A DNA stretch of 64,000 bases, taken from NCBI GenBank assembly GCA_003833135.1, contig QZLH01000588.1, positions 7,506-71,505 of the forward strand. Reading direction: 5' to 3'. A program made the position numbers and the translations under genes. Shown here piece after piece: positions 35,784 through 48,430 of the stretch. The notes under the pieces are model-generated. The model searched no databases. It was not told where the DNA came from and worked only from the letters and a program-made list of their open reading frames with translations. Every line of letters begins with the position of its first letter. Position 1 is the stretch's first letter. The DNA is from Oehlia diaphana (taxonomy: Eukaryota > Glomeromycota > Glomeromycetes > Glomerales > Glomeraceae).

Positions 35784-38224
35784 TTTAGGACTCCCATAAA
35801 ATAACTATTACATATTTAGTAATATTCAAAAAAATCATTGAGAATTTTTTCTTTATAAAAAATTCATTAGAGAATTTTGGTTTTTTTATAGATAATTTTG
35901 TTAGAAAATTTTTTAACAGGGAGATTTTTTTTTAATAAAGACTTTCTTTTGGGAATTTTTTTTAATACTAGGTGTATCAGGAGTTGTATTTTTTGTAAAT
36001 TCTATATAGTATCTATAATCTTATATAGAGATATTATAAATATTTTGTATAAAATTAGCATAAATATAGAATTATTTAAACATAAATTTATGTATAATTT
36101 ATAGTTAAATAAATTTTATATAAATATTCATATAAAATTGCATGAATATAGAATTATTTAAATATAAATTTATGTATAATTTATAATTAAATAAATATTT
36201 CATAGATATTTTATATATCATTATATATATTATGTAAAATTACCATATAAAATTTATACAAGTATAAAAATATTTATAATTTTCAAATAAAATCTTTATC
36301 AGTATATCTATATAATTCTTTAAAGATTTACGAATGTATTTATGTAATATTAATTAATTTTTTCAGTACAACATGGACTATTTCATTAATTGATTCAATT
36401 GGAATCAAATTATACAAATTTATCATTTTCATATATGGACAATCTAATCTAAAATGTTTTGACTGAACTTTTAAATCATACCACTGAACTAAAAGCCAAC
36501 TTTATACCTTCATGATTATTATTTAAAAAAACATGTACAAGCAAAAGAACCTACAATTTAATAATTGTATTTAGTTTTTGTTAATTAATTTTTTGTAATA
36601 GAAATTTACTATATTATTACCTTAGCAAAGCATGAATTATCATATGTTACAAACTCTTCTAATTGGCTTTCATCAATTTTAATTGATATATTATTAAACA
36701 TTGGCAAATTATTATAAGATAATGTTGCTCAAACTAATTTGCCATTGGTTAAATGTACTGATTCATAAAATGAAATTATAACTGTTTCTACGTCAATGAT
36801 ATTATTCTCTTCATTTAAATCAGGTATTATTTTCAAATATTCATTCAATACTTCAAAAAAATGTTCTAATCCATCAATAATTTCTATGAGCCCTCTCTTG
36901 TTTTTAATTCATTAACTATAGTTTCAATGAGTCAGAATGGTATATTATTGTAATTTTTATATAAGTTAACATTATTGGATTGATAAAAATAATGTGGTTT
37001 ATTGAAAAATATTGTCCTGTATACTTCTTGCATTTTCGCATAACCTGTTTAAACATAAAAATAATATTAACTAGTATATACTTAAAGTTAAATAAAAATT
37101 AAATGGTAAATTGATATTTACAGTTCCTAAAATCTGAGAATTAACATTATGCTTATTTGACATACAATAAGGATCTTTGATATAAGTTTTATGTAAGGAT
37201 TCAAATGTTTCTGCATTCCAACCATTAGGTGATTCATAGTCTTTAATAGCAGGAATCATATGATAAAGAAAATGATGAAGTTTTGGATATTGACATTGAT
37301 TATTAGAGTAAGAACCAATTAAAATAAAGTCTTTTGCCCAACTCTTCATTAATTTCTATATTATTAATTGGTTAGATTAATTAATATTAATATAATCTAT
37401 ACAATATACAGTAATTAATTATAACATAAATACCTCAAAGTCATTCACTTTCAGTAAATGCTAATTTTCTTGTTTTTCTATACATATCATTCCATTTTAG
37501 AAATAAACCTATCAATTTGCTATCTAGTTTTTCCTCTAATAATCCATCAAATACAAATAGCATTACTCGCATCATGTTTCAATATTCAAGTGCAGTAAAA
37601 TGAGCAAGATCTGCTAATCCTTTATGGAAAATTTTAAGGCTATGATGTTGTGGAATACCTGCAAGTCTTGTATCCATTTTTTCAACTAATACATTCCCCT
37701 GATTTTTCAATAAATTATGTGTAAATTCAATCATATAAGGAAAAAGCTTGAGATCCAGATAGTGCATTTTTTCTGGTGCTGTTGTACTATAAATATTATA
37801 ATTCCTTAAATAAATATAAAAATATCAGTAAACTATTATTATCATTATAAAAAAATATTTAATAAAATACATATGGTAAATTCCAAAAAGTATTATTCTG
37901 CTCATGAATAAAATACTCTTTTGTCAAACCAGAATTGATTGCAGTTTGCATATTTTGCTGTGTTCTTGGTAATATTTCCTTTATCATCAAATCAATTTTA
38001 TTTGAATTATTTTGATCAATAAGACAACTATGACATGGACTTTACCATTTTGATCCACCATATGTTAAACAATATTTACTATTCTTTGGCCAATCTCCTA
38101 ATATCATATTGCAGTTTGCATATTTTGTTGTGTTCTTGGTAATATTTCTTTTATCATCAAATCAATTTTATTTAAATTATTTTGATCAATAAGACACTAT
38201 GACATGGACTTTGCCATTTTGATC

Positions 38225-39539
38225 TAGAGAATGGAATCAATTCTAGCAAAATTGAATTAATCAAAAATCAAATCTAATTCAATTAATCAAAAATCAAATT
38301 AAAAAATCAAATCTTTTATTTGTGGTGTGATACCTGTCACCCATAAGATAAAGATTTACCTCATGTTGCCACTGACATGGTGCAGAGTTTGTAAAATAAT
38401 GCTTGGTTAATATAAAAATTAAAACAAAAATTAAAATTTCTTACCAAAATTTCAATTTGTGATAGTTTCTCCAAATTTCATATAAAAATATTTAATATTG
38501 CACTTTTTCATCATAAGAAAAAAGCTAAAAGAATGTGTTATGTTTTTAATACAAAGATGAATTTATTTTATTACAAACTGCAAAAATTATGAACTGTAGA
38601 AATCTTATCAAAAACCACTTGTATTTATACATTTCAAGAAAATTATTTCTAATATCCACTATCTTTTTCTACTAAAAATTTAGAAAATTTAAGAAAAATA
38701 AAGAAATTCATTATCATATGACTATCTCGTAACTAAACTAAACTATAAATAGTATTTATCGGCTAATTATTTATCTATCGGTTAATTATTTATCCATCAG
38801 TTAATTGGTTATTACAGTGGCGCAGTAATTTGATTTTTTTTTTATTTTTATTATTTTTATATAAATTAATTTATTTTCCTTTAGTTATTGCATAGCAAAT
38901 AGTAGTAAAATTACTTTAATTTAAATATAAAATAAATAGGGCATTGCTAAATCTCACTGCAGTTAATTCTTACCTAATTTCAGTCAGAATTATAATTTGG
39001 CCGGAATTAATTATATAACCTAATAAAAAGTTTGACTTTTTTAGTTAATGGCTGAAAGTGGTCTAAATGACCTAAAAGTGGTCAAATGTTACCATCAGCT
39101 ACCTTATTTGATGGTTGAAAGTGGTCTAAATGACCTAAAAGTGGTCAAATATCCATTAATTAAGTATATTAAACTTACTATTTTTAGGGTTATTTAGACC
39201 ACTTTTAACCATTACGAAATAGATTTTAGTGATTTATACCACCTTGTAACTAAAAAGGTCAAATAGGTTACAGCCAAAAATTAAGCACCAGTGGTTAGAT
39301 TTAGCAATGTTCAAGCAAAATTACTATAAAAAAAAGTAGATTTTTCACCTATTAAAATTGTTGCAGCATAAATATAATTATGAATGATGATCAATTTTTT
39401 TTATGACACATAAAATCGATTATAATCAATTTAATCAAAATTGAAAGTTGAATCTTAGAATCAAATCTCAAGATTTGATTAATCATGATTAACCGATTCT
39501 TAAATCAATTCTCATTTTAAAAATCGATTCCAATCCCTA
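38225..39539. mobile_element. hAT-like element inserted in the Plavaka relic
   Basis: The right end (GATTCCAATCCCTA) is the same as that of the MITE at 942-1432. The left end reads TAGAGAATGGAATCAATT. A perfect 8-bp target duplication TTTTGATC lies at 38217-38224 and 39540-39547. The tandemly duplicated upstream copy (about 38045-38110) shows the uninterrupted sequence CATTTTGATCCACCATATG, i.e. the empty site. A further TIR element sits within it. Confidence 0.8.
38942..39309. mobile_element. Nested TIR element
   Basis: Inverted ends CATTGCTAAATCTCACTG and CAGTGGTTAGATTTAGCAATG (one internal difference). The inside carries two direct copies of GAAAGTGGTCTAAATGACC / TAAAAGTGGTCAAAT and their inverted relatives. 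No target duplication could be recognised. Confidence 0.5.
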
Positions 39540-40200
39540 TTTTGATCTACCATATATTAAACAATATTTACTATTCTTTGACCAATCTCCTAATATCATT
39601 ATTACTATCATTGTACACCATATATAACTACTATTACCAAATTTTAACTGTATGCCTATTTATTCTTGAGCTTGAATAAGTGCAAGAAGAATTTCAAAAC
39701 ATTTATGAAAAGTAATTTGAATTGCTTTATGAAATTCTTTAGTTTCTTTCTTTTGCTTAGAACCCTCTAAAACAGATATTAAGTCAACAAGTGCTTTTGA
39801 TTCAGATTTATTACAGAGATTAGCTAGAATATTTCCAATAGTAATAAATATTGGATGTCAAGAATTTTTTCCAAAGTGATCAAGTGTAGTTGTATCAGAG
39901 TAAAATATGATTGGTAAAATCTTACTCCCATAAGGCACATAATTAATTGCTTGCTTCTACCAGTCACAATTAAACATTTCATTATAAGATCATTTTTGAT
40001 TAACCTAATAAAATTGTTTAGTTATTATTAATAAGTAAATAAAAAGAAAATATAATTAATATAAAAATATTTGACAAGTTACTTACTCCTTAATTAATCC
40101 AAATCTCATTATAATCAATTACCAATTCTTTTGCAATTTCAGCATTCCCTACAATTTCTTCAATTCCTGATAAAATTGGCTAATATTCAAAAGTATATTA

Positions 40201-41249
40201 GATATCATCAATATTGATTATAGATATTGAGTTAAATAAAGTATGTTTTTGTTTAAACTATCTAGAATTGGAGAGCAATACAAATGGAAGTTGGTAACAT
40301 TTTTTCAGGTCAATTTGCATGAGTGCAAAGAAATTTGAGAAATGTATCACCAACATTTTTAGAAAGTTTGTGATACACTACCTAATTAACCAAAAATTAG
40401 TATTTGAAATAATGAATTATTAAGAACAAAAGTGTTTTAAATACTTAATAAGTTTTACAAAATCACAATAAATCTCATTTGGAAAATTTTGATAATCACT
40501 CTCAGAAGCCAAAATCCAAAGATAATGAAGAATCAGTTATCTATAAAAATGAAATAAACAAAACATTTTAATAAACAATCTATTAAAAAAGATTTTTTTT
40601 TTAAAAAAATATACATAATGATATTTACTATATCTAAGGAGATCTCAAAACCTTTAAATTTTCTTATTCAAAGACTCTATAATATAATCTTTATTAGATA
40701 ATCATCATCTAATTACCTTCACAATATATTTTAAATAATAAATTCACTGAATTTTTTAAGGATCCAATATCACCATCTACAAAAAAAAAATGAAATAATT
40801 AGTAACCGTATTGCTTCATTAAAAAGGTTATTCAAAAGACCTTTTTCACTGATTCACATGCATCCAAATGTTCCAAAGTACCAGCCATCTGCAGAAGAAA
40901 AAGAAAGAATAAACCTTTAGGGATAGTTTATGAAAGGAATTAAAATAAAAAATAATGCTCACTGAATTATTCAGACATCTTAACATCTCAACTACAAAAA
41001 GAAAAAAATTGAAACATTAGTAAGCATTTCGTTATAAAAAATTTTTTTAAAAAAAATTGCTCTATTCTAATGATCCAGAAATGTTTAAAAATTCCAGGTT
41101 CCAGCCACACTTCCCAATGCCTTAGATCTACTTAAAAAAGAAAATAATCCTATTTTTTATTAAAATTCAAATTATATTAAAGGAATGAAACACTAGTATA
41201 TTTTTGTCCAGCAACATTATAAAAAAAAGTAGATTCTGCTCAGTTTTTC
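40201..41249. other. Decayed sequence upstream of the Plavaka relic
   Basis: Short minus-strand coding-like pieces (for example MAGTLEHLDACESVKKVF at about 40885-40832) sit between AG- and GT-like sites. They could be 5' exons of the Plavaka gene or a separate relic. Confidence 0.35.
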
Positions 41250-41830
41250 TTTACCTCAATTACAAAAATCTGATTTAAAAAAAAAAATAGATTAGTTAAA
41301 TTATCAAAAAAAAAAATCACAAACCATTTTCTTTGACTTTCCCTTACCTTAATTCCAAAAGTCTGGCAATGTTTTCCATCTGGCAATCCTATTAAACAGA
41401 TAAAAATAAATGAGTTTAATTTATTAAAATAGTAAAAAAGCTTTCCCTTTACTTCCCTTTACAATAATTCCAAAAGACTGACAATATTTTGTTTAACAAC
41501 CCTATAAAAAAGAAAAAAATAGTTTAGTTTAATTTATTAAAAAAAAAGCAATGAAAAAGCCTTTTCTCAGCTTTTCCTTACCTCAATTCCAAAAGTCTGG
41601 CAATATTTTTCATTCAGCAATACTATAAAATAAAAAGAAAAAAATGTATAAAAAATGAAAAAACTTCTCTTTCAACCCTCCCTTCAATTTCAAAAGTCCA
41701 GTTTTTGTCCAGTAATCCTACAAAGAAGAAAAATAAATTAATTTAATCTATTAAAAAACAATGAAAAACTCCTCTCTTACTTCAATTCTCAAAGTCTGGC
41801 AATTTCTTTTGTCTACAAAAAAGATTTATT
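41250..41830 (-). repeat. Tandem array of about 105-bp units resembling micro-exons with introns
   Basis: The 16-mer AATTCCAAAAGTCTGG or a close variant recurs at 41257, 41351, 41466, 41584, 41685 and 41783. On the minus strand most units read: polypyrimidine tract, TATAG (acceptor-like), about 40-45 nt including GCCAGACTTTTGGAATT, then AAG or GAG/GTAAGG (donor-like). Spacers are A-rich. Confidence 0.6.
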
Positions 41831-41888
41831 TTTTCAAATTGGATTATCCTGATCTTGATTATGGATAATATCTTATCCAATTCACAAG

Positions 41889-42438
41889 TAGGGATGGCAA
41901 CGGTCACGGTTATTAACCGGTCATGACCGGTTATGACCGTGACCGATATTGGTCGGTCAAAGGCTTCTGACCGACCGTTTAACTGACTGGTTTGACCGAC
42001 CGTTTGACTGACCGTTTAACTGACCGTTTAACTGACCGTTAACTAAGGTTGCTTGCCAAAACCTCTCCAAAATCCTGCGATAAATTTCGGCAAGATTTTA
42101 CTATATGATTTAATATAGTTTCGGCATTTTCCGTATAGGTTTCGGCAGTTATTAAGAAGGTTTCGGCAAGCAACCTTACCGTTAACTGACCATTTAATCA
42201 TTTAACACTTTTTTTACGAACTTAATCAATAAAAAAAGTTGTTATAACATTACTTTAGTGGATTTAATCAAAAAAAAAACACTTTAACGTTTTTTCTTAA
42301 TTAAATTCATTAAAAAAATGGTTAAACGGTCGGTTAAACGGTCAGAAAAATGGTCAGCCAAAATGGTCGGTCGGTCAAAGGCCCTTAACCGGTTATGACC
42401 GACTGATAACCGACCGTGACCGACCGTTGCCATCCCTA
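41889..42438. mobile_element. hAT-type MITE with GACCGACCG subterminal repeats
   Basis: Ends TAGGGATGGCAACGGTC and GACCGTTGCCATCCCTA are perfect inverted repeats. The 8-bp target duplication TTCACAAG is perfect (41881-41888 and 42439-42446). Subterminal regions are packed with TGACCGTTTAAC and ACCGGTTATGACCG repeats. It is non-autonomous and interrupted by the element at 42045-42177. Confidence 0.88.
42045..42177. mobile_element. 133-bp TIR element nested in the hAT MITE
   Basis: Ends AAGGTTGCTTGCC and GGCAAGCAACCTT are perfect inverted repeats. A perfect 10-bp duplication ACCGTTAACT flanks it (42035-42044 and 42178-42187), pointing to a Mutator-like or related family. TTTCGGCA repeats fill the inside. 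Confidence 0.85.
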
Positions 42439-42446
42439 TTCACAAG

Positions 42447-43226
42447 TGATACAAATTTGCAGAAAAAAATTGATCAGTACTATCATATTATTAACTAATT
42501 GCTGTCCTGATTGCTAACTATTTGACTTATCAACTTACTGGTTACAAACTGGACTTTAAAATTATATAAGTAAAGGAGAGGAGGGATAACATTTTTTTTT
42601 TAAGAGAAATATTCTAACACTTCTCTTTTTCTTTTTTTAGGTTGCCAGACAAATAATATAATTTGAAAATAATCTTTTTTCTTAATATATTTACAAACAA
42701 AAAATTTGTAAATCAAAATGCCATTCATCTTTATTAAATGAATATTTTTTAAAAAACCAATTGGTCACTATAAATTGGTAGCTGATTTTATATTAAAGAA
42801 TAAATAAAAATCCTGACTTCTTAAAACTATCAGATAATGCAAACCAATCAGTAACCAATTGGTTACCAATAGATTAGTGACCAATTGGTGACTGATTGTC
42901 AATAATAAGCTTAATATATTTATCAAAACAAACTCAAAAGCTTAGATTAAGTATAATTTGACTTGCTTTATTTACAAAACTATAATGCTAATTTATAACT
43001 TTAATATGTAATCAAATATTGTAAACAAATTGGCAACCAATTAGACACCAATCAGTCATTTAACCAATTGGTGACTGATTTTTCATATTTTAACCTGTGT
43101 AATATTACTAATATAATAGAAATAGATCACCAAAAAATAATACAAGAAATAGAATTTAAAACAGAAGAGCAAAAAAAAGGTACCCACAGATATAAAAAGA
43201 AATATAAGATTGCTGATGAATATTAT
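42447..43226. other. Intergenic with clustered CCAATTGGT motifs
   Basis: ACCAATTGGTCACT, AACCAATTGGTTACC, ACCAATTGGTGACTGATT and relatives recur at least six times between 42757 and 43085. The pattern suggests the subterminal repeats of an unrecognised transposon, but no ends were found. Confidence 0.45.
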
Positions 43227-43984
43227 TTATGATTTTATGATGTAATTATATTTTTTAACAATTAAGAAAAGAATACCAGAAAAAAATATAAGTATTAAAG
43301 TAATGATTATAAAATATTCACCAATAACTTTACTGCATTCATTATTATTACTATAAAATAAAAAATAATCACAATATGTTAGTTTCTATATATAAGTGAA
43401 TCTAAGCAAACACTTACATGAATTATAAATAACTTTATAATGACTCACTTTTTCAATTTCCTACCTCTCTTCTTCCTCCACAAATTCATTTCTTTTTCTC
43501 CAATCTCTTTATTAAAATTTAAGTAAAAGATGTAATCTCCATAAAATGTGTGAAAACCTACTTTATTTGCATTTAGGAATGACATTCCTATAATACATAT
43601 ATTTTCAAAATGTGAATGTGACATCATTGCTTGTACTCTTCTATTATTAATATTAACATCAATATAGTCATTCACAGGATCAGCCATCTCAATTCCAAAT
43701 GAACGTAGCACTTCTCCACTGATAAAGGTTGTCGGAGATCCAATATTAATAAGGAAGATTACCATTTTGATCATATTTTTTATTCTAATTGTTGTTGCAA
43801 AAAAAAGACGGAGATAGGGACCATATATAATTCCAGTAATATTTCCATCCAATTCATTTGGTACTTCTGAAAGGTACTTAACATTTAGTTTTTTTGGTAT
43901 AATTTCATATATGTCTTCTGCATCAATGTCAGGTAATAAAATATCAAAATCTCTTGGATTGTTATAATCATTAATGTCAACCAT
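43227..43984 (-). CDS. Retropepsin-like membrane-anchored protein lacking the catalytic motif
   Basis: This is a paralogue of 8445-9109 along its length. Exon 1 (43984-43449) ends at a GTGAGT donor. Exon 2 (43350-43227) joins in the same phase 2 and encodes a hydrophobic anchor (YFIIITLILIFFSGILFLI) and a short Lys-rich tail. Where the paralogue has VDTGS, this copy reads INIGS: the catalytic Asp is Asn and the Thr is Ile, so protease activity is not expected. The frame, splice sites and membrane segment are kept, which argues for a retained non-catalytic role over simple decay; this is inference. Expected length is about 219 residues. A 41-bp minisatellite lies just upstream. Confidence 0.65.
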
Positions 43985-44024
43985 TTTATAAAAAGTTTAA
44001 GAGAAAGTTATACTTGAAATTTAG

Positions 44025-44272
44025 GAGAAAAATGATAAGAATGATTATATATTATATATAATTGTATCAGATGAGTTAAGAATAATTATATATTATATAT
44101 AGTTGTGTCAGATGAGATAAGAACAATTATATATTATATATAGTTGTGTCAAATGAGATAAGAACAATTATATATTATATATAGTTGTGTCAGATGAGAT
44201 AAGAACAATTATATATTATAATTGTGTCAGATGAAATAAGAATGATTATATATTATATATTGTCATATAAAG
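44025..44272 (+). repeat. Minisatellite, about 41-bp unit, six copies
   Basis: Units read ATAAGAACAATTATATATTA, TATATAGTTGTGTCAGATGA with few changes. It begins about 40 bp 5' of the retropepsin-like start on the opposite strand. Confidence 0.85.
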
Positions 44273-47200
44273 TAAAAGTTTAAGAGAGAATTATACTGGA
44301 AATTTAGAAGAGAAACAATAATAATTATATATTATATATTGTCATATCAGGTGATTCATTTTTTAATTTATAGACTGATATGTCAAGTATACCAATATGC
44401 ATCACATTAATGATTTAAAAGAATAAAATTTATTAATATTTCCTTTATTTTCTAGTAATTACTATCTATTAGTAATATTATTATTATTTATATTTCATAT
44501 TTAATGATTTAAGATTCTGACCCAAAGTTTGTCATCAATCAGATTTAATTTTGAAACAAGTTTGAAATTAATACAATTTCCACCTTGGAAAGTAATGAGT
44601 ACTAATATTAAAGATTTACTCATTTTCAAATAGAAATATGGTATTTTTGTCTAAAAAATAGTTATAATATGAAAGTATTATAGTTTATATTTCCAACTTT
44701 GCAAAATATAAAATAAAATAAAAAATATTATCACTCATATAATTATATTAGATTTTTTACAATAAGAATAAAAAAAAAGAAAGCCTAAATTATAAATTTT
44801 TAAAAATAATAAATTAATACTTTTTTTAAAAAAAAATAAAAAAAAAGGGAAAACTTTAAATAAGAGAAGTCAAGTAAACTTATAAAAATTTAAGAGAAAA
44901 CATATATTTAAAGAAATATTAAAATTTTTGAAAATAAATAATATGATTAAAAAAATTATTCTCAGTATTGAAAAAAACTGTAAATAAAAAATTAAAAAAA
45001 ATTATTTTTTGGTATAGAAAAAAAACTTAAATTAAAAAGAATAAAAAAAATTTTATTTTGATAACTGAAAATAAAAAAAAAGGATTAAAAAAAAATTCTT
45101 TCTCAGTATTAGGGCTCTAATCGATTTCAGTGATTACTGAACTGAACTGATTAGTTTTAGTATTAGAACAGTTTTGGTATTCTGATTTACTGAACTGAAC
45201 TTTTCAGTAAATTTACTGATCAGTTTTGGTAACTTTGGTTTTAGTATTAGTTTTGCAATTTACTGAATTAATTTACTGAACTGATATTTTTGGTATCAGT
45301 TTCAATAAATTTTACTAATCATTTTGGTAAATTTACCAAACTGATTTGCTGAATATTTCATGTTATTTTTTTGATAAAAAATGTTGTGAAACATTTTTTA
45401 GTTAATTTAATTAAAAAAAAATGTTCTGTAACATTTTTTTTGACAATTTAGGCTGTTTCAAATTAATAATTAGTTTTATGTCTTTTCCAGCCAAAAATTT
45501 TGAGGGGGGAGGAAATAATTTAAACAAACATGAAAATTAAACATATTAAAAATATCAGAAATTTTTGGTAAAATAAGATATTCTCAGTACTATTAAATTT
45601 TTAGTAAAGGAGAGGTGTTTTAAGCATATTTAAACAATTTAAACATATATGTTTAAATTACCCTTAAATTTTTCAAAAATAGGGGGGAGGACATTAAACT
45701 AAAGATTAAATTGGAACAGCCTTAATAAAACATTGTGAAATGTTTTTATTAGTTAATTTAGTTAAAAAAATATTTCACACCATTTTTTGATAATTAAATA
45801 AAAACATTGCAAAACATTTTTATTAGTCAATTTATTTAAAAAATGTCTCACAACATTTTTTTCAATAACTTAATAGAAAACTTTGCAAAATATTTTTTAT
45901 TAGTTAATTTAATTTAAAAAAAATGTTTTGCAACATTTTTATTAATTAACTAGCTAGTATTTTTTTTTGTTCCAGTATCCACCATAGTAGAATATGGGAC
46001 TGAAAGAAACAAATTTAAGCATATTAATTAATAGTATCATAAGATCAATGATTGGGGATCAAAGCATATTATATTTTAATTTAAATAAATTTTTTTAGAA
46101 ATCTCAAGGATGATTTTTTTTCACAAAGATTTTTGTAAATGGTGTAAAGTAAATCATCGTTAGAATAATAAATGAAAAAAATTGTTTCACTTGATGTATT
46201 GTTTTAAAATTTATTTATTATTTAAAAAATTACAATAAACTAAAAAAATCAATGCAACACTCACATTATTTTAGGTGACTCACAAATGATTTCACATTTT
46301 TAATACATTAATAATCAAGAAATAAATACAATTAAAAAATGTAACAATTTAAAATCAAAAGTATATGAAATATATGTGTAATGTCAAAACCAGAGGCTCC
46401 ATAATGTATGTTTATTTAATTTAACATTATTATTTTGTTTCACTTTATGTGGAAAGATAAATTTTTTTTTTCATTTCCACATGTACGGTATATCATTTTG
46501 AAATAAGGGTAAATAAATAAAAAAAATTATCTTGTCCATATTTATAAACATTATGTCATTTGAATGAATGGATGTGATTGTAATAACTGCAGTTTAAGGA
46601 GGTGATTAAGCCTAGAGCTCTGCACGGGTTGGGTCAGGTCAGGTTACCTGGTTAACATGAACCAAAATTTTTTTCAGGTAAGGTTGGGTTGGGTAAACTA
46701 TTCTGACCTGATCTGATTCATTTGATCTGAAAGTATTCAGGTCATTTCAAGTAACTCAGGTAACTTGATTACCCAAAGTTTTATTATTAAATATTTCAAG
46801 TAAAAAAATGTTTGTAATGTTTTTTTTATTAATTATACAAAAATGCTGAACTAGACACATTTATTTACATTTATCCATACTGCTTTGCTGCAGCTTAGAT
46901 AGTTATACGCCATTCAATAGCTGTTACACCTAATATTTGAAATTCATTATCTTTAAATCTTTAATATGTTTGGCAGATATTTTTTGTTTATTAAATCATC
47001 AGGAAGTTTTAAATAGGCGTATAAAGTGTTGAAAAATGCCATGTATTGCTCAACACCAAAAAGTGTAGAGATATGAACCCTTTGTCAATCAACACCACTT
47101 AAAAATGTTTAAAAACATGTAAAACAACACCTATTTAAGTGTAAAGATACACATAGTAAAACAACTATAGTTTAAAAATGTGTATACCATTGTATAAAAA

Positions 47201-47379
47201 CGCATATGCAACCAAAACTTTGCAATCATCAGAAAAAAATTTGAGTAATTTTGGTAAATTTTGATTATGAATTCTTAATTTTTTATTGACAAATATTTTT
47301 ACGATATATAAATCTATATTTGAAAACCTTCAATTTTTAGATCTAAAGGTAAAAAAATGGGAAATTAAAAGCCGATAAT
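44273..47379. other. AT-rich intergenic sequence with two hAT-like ends
   Basis: At 45115-45360 a TAGGGCTCTAATCG end is followed by dense ACTGAACTGA/TTTACTGAACTG repeats. At 46612-46790 a TAGAGCTCTGCACGGGTTGG end is followed by GGTCAGGT/GGTAACTTGA repeats. No partner end was found for either, so both look truncated. The rest is low-complexity A/T with repeated AAAATGTTTTGCAACATTTT words (45365-45940). No gene. Confidence 0.5.
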
Positions 47380-48330
47380 ATGGAATTGCAATATTGGGTA
47401 GACAAACTTAATAAAGAACTTGAAGAGTCAAAAGAACTAAATGAAATGCTAATAAAAATAAATGAGGAATTCAGAAAAGAGAATAATACACTTTATGAAT
47501 GAATCAATTTTTATAAAAATTTTTGGATGCCAAGAAGCATGAAAAAAAGCTCAAAGTCTAAACATAAACATCAAAAGTATCATAAAATTTTATTATCCAT
47601 TTTATAACTATTTGTATAATAAAATTACCTTTATTTTGCCAATGTTAGGAATAATGATAGTGAAGATTCAGATGATAAAATTTTTGCATGGATGTTGAAA
47701 TGGACAAAAATAAAGGATAAAAAGAATGATATGTAGAGTTAGTAATATTTTAAAAATGGTTTTATTTAATATTTTTCAAATTTTTTTATTACTGTTAATA
47801 ATTTAGATGGAAATGAAGACTATTTTGAAAACTATACCTGCTAAATTTGACTTTGATTATGATCAAACATTTATGAGAAAAATTAACATAGACATAAGAA
47901 AAAAATTAATACTAGAATTAATGAATAGTTTAAAGCTGAATTTTAATCCCACCTACAATCAGTTGATGAAATGGCAATATTGTTGCATAAATCTAAATGA
48001 TTAGAAATAATTATAAGAAAAAGAAAAAACTTGATAGTGATGATTGTTATTTACATGCAAATGGGAGGATGAATAGCATAAGAATTTTAGTTGTTTTAGT
48101 TAAATATAGATGTTTTACTTATGTTATTTTATGTTTAGAAAAAAATTCATTACCTAAAAGCTGCCAAAGCTTTGTATAATAAAGATGATATGAGAATTGC
48201 TCACTATGAAAAACAAGAGATGTTCAACATCATTCAAGATATGAGATACCATTTACCAGAATTGAGTGAAACAGTCAAAGAAAGTACTTCATATAAATGC
48301 CAAATAGTAGTATATAACTGTTCATGAAGG
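47380..48330 (+). pseudogene. Decayed multi-exon gene of unknown family
   Basis: Coding-like blocks in order on the plus strand: a coiled-coil piece at 47380-47502 (DKLNKELEESKELNEMLIKI), an acidic piece at about 47650-47735 (SEDSDDKIFAWMLKW), an ORF at 47807-48004, and a block at about 48140-48280 (AKALYNKDDMRIAHYEKQEM, FNIIQDMRYHLPELSE). They lie in different frames with stops between some of them. The last block resembles uncharacterised AM-fungal proteins. I cannot assemble a full ORF. Confidence 0.45.
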
Positions 48331-48430
48331 TCATCAGAAGTATGTTACTAACTTTGACTAATTATAATAATTTATAGATTTACATTAACTCATTTCTTTC
48401 CAGTTAAAAACTCTTTTTAGGGAAGTATTG

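Larger units (their letters stand above)
35963..40200 (-). mobile_element. Plavaka-type (CACTA-like) DNA transposon, transposase relic
   Basis: Minus-strand fragments follow the order of a Plavaka transposase. LPILFYSDTTTLDHFGKNS and IFITIGNILANLCNKSESKA lie at about 39930-39790. CLIDQNNSNKIDLMIKEILP and FIHEQNNTFWNLPYV lie at about 38060-37880. LLKNQGNVLVEKMDTRLAGI lies at 37767-37579. YPKLHHFLYHMIPAIKDYES and NGWNAETFESLHKTYIKDPY lie at 37349-37150. Stops and frame changes occur throughout, part of the sequence is tandemly duplicated (about 37937-38110 and 38105-38224) and a hAT-like element sits inside. It is inactive. Family identification rests on recognised motifs, not a search. Confidence 0.7.
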
